Below are positions 32,710 to 35,788 of a stretch of 35,788 nt of DNA, in pieces; position 1 is the stretch's first letter; each line of letters opens with the position of its first letter. The position numbers were made by a program, and so were the translations under genes. The stretch covers positions 1 through 35,788 of the forward strand of contig JAISWF010000046.1 of assembly GCA_031271165.1 (NCBI GenBank), given 5' to 3'. Under the pieces are notes generated by a model, which made no database searches, was not told the DNA's origin, and saw only the letters and a list, made by a program, of their open reading frames with translations. Source of the stretch: Deltaproteobacteria bacterium (GTDB lineage Bacteria > Desulfobacterota > Desulfarculia > Adiutricales > Adiutricaceae).

Positions 32710-33729
32710 ATGGATTTCCCCCATTACCTTGGTCGCCGCCTTAACCGCGTCGCTGCTTTGGTGTGTTTTTTAGCGGTTTTAACCTCTCTGACTATGGGCT
32801 TGTTCGGACCGGCTCTGAGGCCGCTCGCAGCGGCCACTACGGTTGACCGTATCGTAGCTAGAGTCAACAACGACGTCATTACTTTAAGCGAACTTCAAGC
32901 CGCTTTAAAGCTTATCAGTCCTCAACAAAAGGCTTCTTTTCCAGAGCGGGACCTCCAAATGATGGTCCTGGAAAATTTAATTGAAAAAGAGCTCATCAGT
33001 CAAATTGCCAGAAATATGGGCATGATGGTCGGTGAACAAGAAATTGACAATGCCATTGAATCCATCAAACAGGAAAACAATCTGACCGACGCCCAATTCC
33101 GCAGTTCCCTGGCCGCCCAGGGACTGTCACTGCCAAGCCTTAGAAATCAAATTAAGTTTCAGATCCTCAGCGACCGGGTGGTTAGGGAAACGGTACTGCG
33201 CAAAATCGTGGTCACCGACAACGAGGTAACCGCCTTTTTAAACGGCGAAGGCGCCGCCCTGGTGGGCGGTCAAGGTGTGACCTCGCTGTACGACCAGGTC
33301 AGGCTCTTTTTCCTGCCATCCAAATCTCCCCAGCTCCTCAAGCAGCTAACTGCCCTCCAAAATAATGTTTCCGCCGGCACCACCCCCTTTTCCGAGGCGG
33401 CCAGCACTATAACCAGCAGTCTTGGCGGTCAGGAAGCCGAAAGCCTGACCATCGGAGAACTTCACGAATCCCTTCAACAACTGGCTTTGAGCCTTTCACC
33501 TGGTATGATGAGCCAGCCTCTCGACATCGGCCAAAATTTGTTAGTTATCTATGTCATGCCCAACGAGGCCCCCAAAGCTCCCCGAAGCACTCCGAGTAAG
33601 GCCTCTGACTTCACCCAGCAAGAACGCGACACCGCCAGGCGCCAGATCGAACAAATTAAAAGACAAAACAAGTACACTACCTGGCTGCAAGAGCTTAAGC
33701 AAAAAGCCGACATCCAAATTACACTTTAA
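32710..33729 (+). CDS. SurA-like periplasmic chaperone (SurA N-terminal domain protein)
   Basis: 339 residues. An N-terminal export signal ('VAALVCFLAVLTSLTMGLFG') is followed by the SurA N-terminal chaperone domain, opening with 'VDRIVARVNNDVITLSELQA', the classic SurA/PpiC start. The helical core continues to ~residue 175. Residues ~195-290 are in the place of a parvulin PPIase domain but are degenerate: the beta-strand and 'GELHESL' pattern remains, without the usual active-site Cys/His set. A C-terminal helix (about 300-335) completes the chaperone fold. SurA escorts outer-membrane proteins to the Bam complex, in keeping with bamD in this window. The start MDFPHY (32710) has CAGGA upstream; the track's 32584 start is less likely. 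Confidence 0.82.
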   Translation: MDFPHYLGRRLNRVAALVCFLAVLTSLTMGLFGPALRPLAAATTVDRIVARVNNDVITLSELQAALKLISPQQKASFPERDLQMMVLENLIEKELISQIARNMGMMVGEQEIDNAIESIKQENNLTDAQFRSSLAAQGLSLPSLRNQIKFQILSDRVVRETVLRKIVVTDNEVTAFLNGEGAALVGGQGVTSLYDQVRLFFLPSKSPQLLKQLTALQNNVSAGTTPFSEAASTITSSLGGQEAESLTIGELHESLQQLALSLSPGMMSQPLDIGQNLLVIYVMPNEAPKAPRSTPSKASDFTQQERDTARRQIEQIKRQNKYTTWLQELKQKADIQITL

Positions 33730-33887
33730 TCGGCCAGTGTTACAAGTCGTTGAGGTCCCGGATTTTTGGGAGGCTTCCGGTTTCCACGACCACACATTTT
33801 GTTCTTAAGTTGTTATTCTTAAATTATTCAGCTTTAATTTAATTTTCAGGTATTAACTCTTTCTAACCTAGGTATTTGGAGAATTAG

Positions 33888-34718
33888 GTGACCGAAAAAC
33901 TAGCCTCTTTGCCCCCCAACCATCCCACACTGGAATCACTAGGACAATTTCTTAAAGAAGAAAGAGAAAAAGCTAGTCTGACCCGTTCGGATATATCCTC
34001 AAGGACCAAAATTTCTCTCGATCAAATCGCCATCCTTGAAGACGGTAAATTACCCAACATGGCCCCTGTTTATGCCCGGGGTTTTTTAAAATCGTACGCT
34101 GATCTGCTTAATTTGGACACTGAGTCTATCGTCAGTGAATACCGCCAGCTCACCCAATGTCAACAAGAAGAAGCTCAAACCCTTTATATTTCCCACGTCC
34201 CAACCAATCTCAACAACGAATCCAAAAGTTCAACCTTAACCATTGTAGCCCTGCTCCTGGTAGCCCTCGCTTTATTGGTCGCCGGATTCTTTATCAGTCC
34301 CTCTTTCAGGGAGACTATAACCTCCATCCTGCCGGATACCCTCAACGAGCAGGTGGCCTCTATTTTGCCCTCGAATACCGATCAGGCCGCTCACGCTAAT
34401 CCAACGCCAATTGCCGAAGCCCAAATTGCCGAGACTTCCCCTGCTGTCTTCTCCGGACGGTTAACCTTAAAGGCCGAATCCGCCACTTGGGCCCAAGTGA
34501 GCGTTGACGACCAACCAGTGGAACATCTTTTGTTGGAGCCTGGTCAGTCAAGATCCTTTGATGGTCAAAACATTATCAATGTCATTTGCGGTAATGGTCA
34601 GGCTCTGAGAACCGAATGGAATGGTCAGGACCACGGCCTTCTGGGCCAGTCAGGCCCGGTGGAAGTATCCTACCAACTCAGTCCGCCTAAAAGCAACCTA
34701 CAGGTAGGTTCTCCATAA
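33888..34718 (+). CDS. rodZ: RodZ-like cell-shape protein (HTH, membrane helix, DUF4115)
   Basis: 276 residues with the RodZ layout. The cytoplasmic HTH_25 domain contains 'LGQFLKEEREKASLTRSDIS' and the family signature 'VYARGFLKSYADLLNLD'. One membrane helix follows at ~122-143 ('LTIVALLLVALALLVAGFFI'). A periplasmic linker leads to a C-terminal DUF4115 beta domain beginning near 'FSGRLTLKAESATWAQVSVD'. RodZ links MreB to the cell-wall elongation machinery; HTH-only relatives may have other roles, so the name is given with moderate confidence. Translation begins with GTG, with GGAG 6 bases upstream. It lies about 160 bases after the SurA-like gene on the same strand and may share its transcript. 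Confidence 0.82.
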   Translation: MTEKLASLPPNHPTLESLGQFLKEEREKASLTRSDISSRTKISLDQIAILEDGKLPNMAPVYARGFLKSYADLLNLDTESIVSEYRQLTQCQQEEAQTLYISHVPTNLNNESKSSTLTIVALLLVALALLVAGFFISPSFRETITSILPDTLNEQVASILPSNTDQAAHANPTPIAEAQIAETSPAVFSGRLTLKAESATWAQVSVDDQPVEHLLLEPGQSRSFDGQNIINVICGNGQALRTEWNGQDHGLLGQSGPVEVSYQLSPPKSNLQVGSP

Positions 34719-35720
34719 AGGTATAATATTTTTCTTTTTCACCTGAAAACCAGGTCCCCCTCCCAAACCCTACTCAGACCCTACTTTTTTTTACTTAGCT
34801 TTCAAACCTTTTGTTTTATCACCTCAATTTCTGTCCTTACCAGCCTCCAGTCATCTCAGTTATCCTATCACCGCTTCTTTAAAATCCTGACAGCTGTTAT
34901 TTACTTATAGTCGTCACCGAATTAAGATGTCATCTAAGTATTTACAGAAAACTAGCTTTAATATACTATTAATTTAGCTATAAATATTATAATTAAATCA
35001 AGTAAAATATTGACAAGAAAACTGGTAACAAGTAAGGCAACAACTAAACGTATCCTTTGTTGCACTATTAAATATTTAAATAATCACCATATTAATACCA
35101 TTTAAAATAGCTAACGATGCCAATCAATTATTCAAGAACATGTTTTAGTCAATTAACACCGAAAATATTGTGCCCAAGTTGGCCCTCACCGAGTATCGCC
35201 GCCCATTTCAACCGCCCATTTTGGGCTTAGGCCTTCAGGGCGAAATTACCAAATTTTAGGCCTGAGTAAACATGTGCATCTTTGGCCATTAAAGCAGAAA
35301 AAGTCAACAAACAACATATAAGCATCTCAAACAGTAAATTAGGATATCTTACGGCCAGAAAAATTTATTTTCTGATCATTTAAATGCTATCATATAAGCT
35401 TAAGGATATCATGATATATATATAAAGCCAACAAAACCATTTTGCTAAATTTTGGCCTTTCAGTCCCTTTCTGTAATTTTTACATGTTAATCTTTTTCTT
35501 TTACACATTGAACAAGCATTGCTGTGCGAAATATTTTTTTATCAAGCATTTTTAATATGTTAATATATATAAAAGAAATCTTTATGTTTTTAACTAAACT
35601 TTAAATATATCAAAAAACAATCATTAATTTTTGTTAAGTAATTATATAATTAACTTTAAACAATACTAGCTTGTTATAGTATAGTATATTTTTCTAAACA
35701 AATTTTTTTTAGTCTTTGTC
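34719..35720. other. Long AT-rich gene-free region
   Basis: About 1 kb without a supported gene, extremely AT-rich except 35160-35290. That GC-richer patch holds a 29-codon open frame from a GTG at 35170 and a repeated CCGCCCATTT, probably a decayed gene remnant. Just after rodZ, ACCTG-AAAAC-CAGGT makes a small hairpin with no T-run. Confidence 0.4.
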
Positions 35721-35748
35721 TTGCAAATCTCGATTGATTGAGTATAAT
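35721..35748 (+). promoter_or_regulatory. Sigma70-type promoter of the edge gene
   Basis: TTGCAA (35721-35726), a 16-base spacer, and a perfect TATAAT (35743-35748). It lies 28 bases before the ATG at 35777, leaving a short leader that contains AAGGAGG. Confidence 0.75.
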
Positions 35749-35776
35749 TAGGCTATCAAATCTAAGGAGGCCCTTT

Positions 35777-35788
35777 ATGCTCAAAAAA
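35777..35788 (+). CDS. Start of a gene cut off by the window end
   Basis: ATG CTC AAA AAA (Met-Leu-Lys-Lys) follows a perfect AAGGAGG at 7-base spacing and a consensus-like promoter. An MLKK start is common in exported proteins, which begin with Lys before a hydrophobic core, but four codons do not allow identification. The strong signals suggest high expression. Confidence 0.6.

Noticed and set aside
1-35788. tRNA, rRNA or CRISPR array
   Set aside because: No T-arm-like GGTTCRANYCC with matching acceptor stem, no rRNA-like conserved blocks and no regularly spaced direct repeats were seen while reading; a dedicated scan could still find something.

Overview
This looks like chromosomal DNA of a Gram-negative, probably deltaproteobacterial (Desulfobacterota-like) bacterium. 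The diderm call rests on BamD, a SurA-like periplasmic chaperone, RodZ, lipoproteins and a Znu-type transporter. The lineage call rests on gene style (EFR1 flavodoxin-ferredoxin, DUF2802, DUF3343, a GspE/PilB ATPase fused to a cyclic-nucleotide domain) and is an inference. Coding DNA has balanced to moderately high GC, while many gaps are long and AT-rich. Several genes are broken (IS4-type transposase, NAD-dependent epimerase, HEPN, MNT, an IS66-type fragment). Together this suggests ongoing gene loss, as in a host-associated or shrinking genome. No rRNA, tRNA or CRISPR array was seen.

Layout. 1-800: remnant of an IS4-family transposase (minus strand) abutting the C-terminal half of an epimerase. 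1281-3133: HD-domain hydrolase, then a beta-hydroxyacid dehydrogenase ending in a strong bidirectional terminator. 3297-7217: a tightly packed five-gene minus-strand operon (TPR-DUF2695, SAM methyltransferase, NadA-like protein, NifS-like desulfurase, DUF3343), the most unusual locus here. 7218-8967: mostly non-coding, with decayed sequence. 8968-12237: Ala/Pro-rich lipoprotein, then gph-like, coaE and rarA in a coupled operon. 12501-16391: a compositionally mixed membrane protein, an EFR1-type electron carrier, and glgB. 16615-18078: promoter, structured leader and a CorC/HlyC-type membrane protein. 18248-19482: bamD and a thioredoxin with a WCNPC active site. 19873-22010: a DUF456 membrane protein, then an AT-rich island with a nested hairpin, a decayed HEPN-MNT toxin-antitoxin pair and an IS66-like fragment.

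22122-22996: DUF2802 coiled-coil/HTH protein and a small partner. 23465-26030: znuA-znuC-znuB metal uptake operon with overlapping genes. 26159-29059: the GspE/PilB-type ATPase fused to a cNMP-binding domain and a long disordered tail. 29851-34718: radA, a secreted protein of unknown function, a SurA-like chaperone and RodZ. The last kilobase is AT-rich and ends in a clear promoter, ribosome binding site and the first codons of a gene that leaves the window.

How the genes work together. Envelope biogenesis is the main theme (BamD, SurA-like, RodZ, lipoproteins, secretion/pilus ATPase). DNA maintenance (RarA, RadA), zinc or manganese uptake (ZnuABC), glycogen branching (GlgB) and redox proteins (thioredoxin, EFR1) are also present. 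The NadA-like/NifS-like/DUF3343 operon is best read as a sulfur- or selenium-handling module: its NadA-like protein keeps the three cluster cysteines but has lost most substrate-binding residues of quinolinate synthase.
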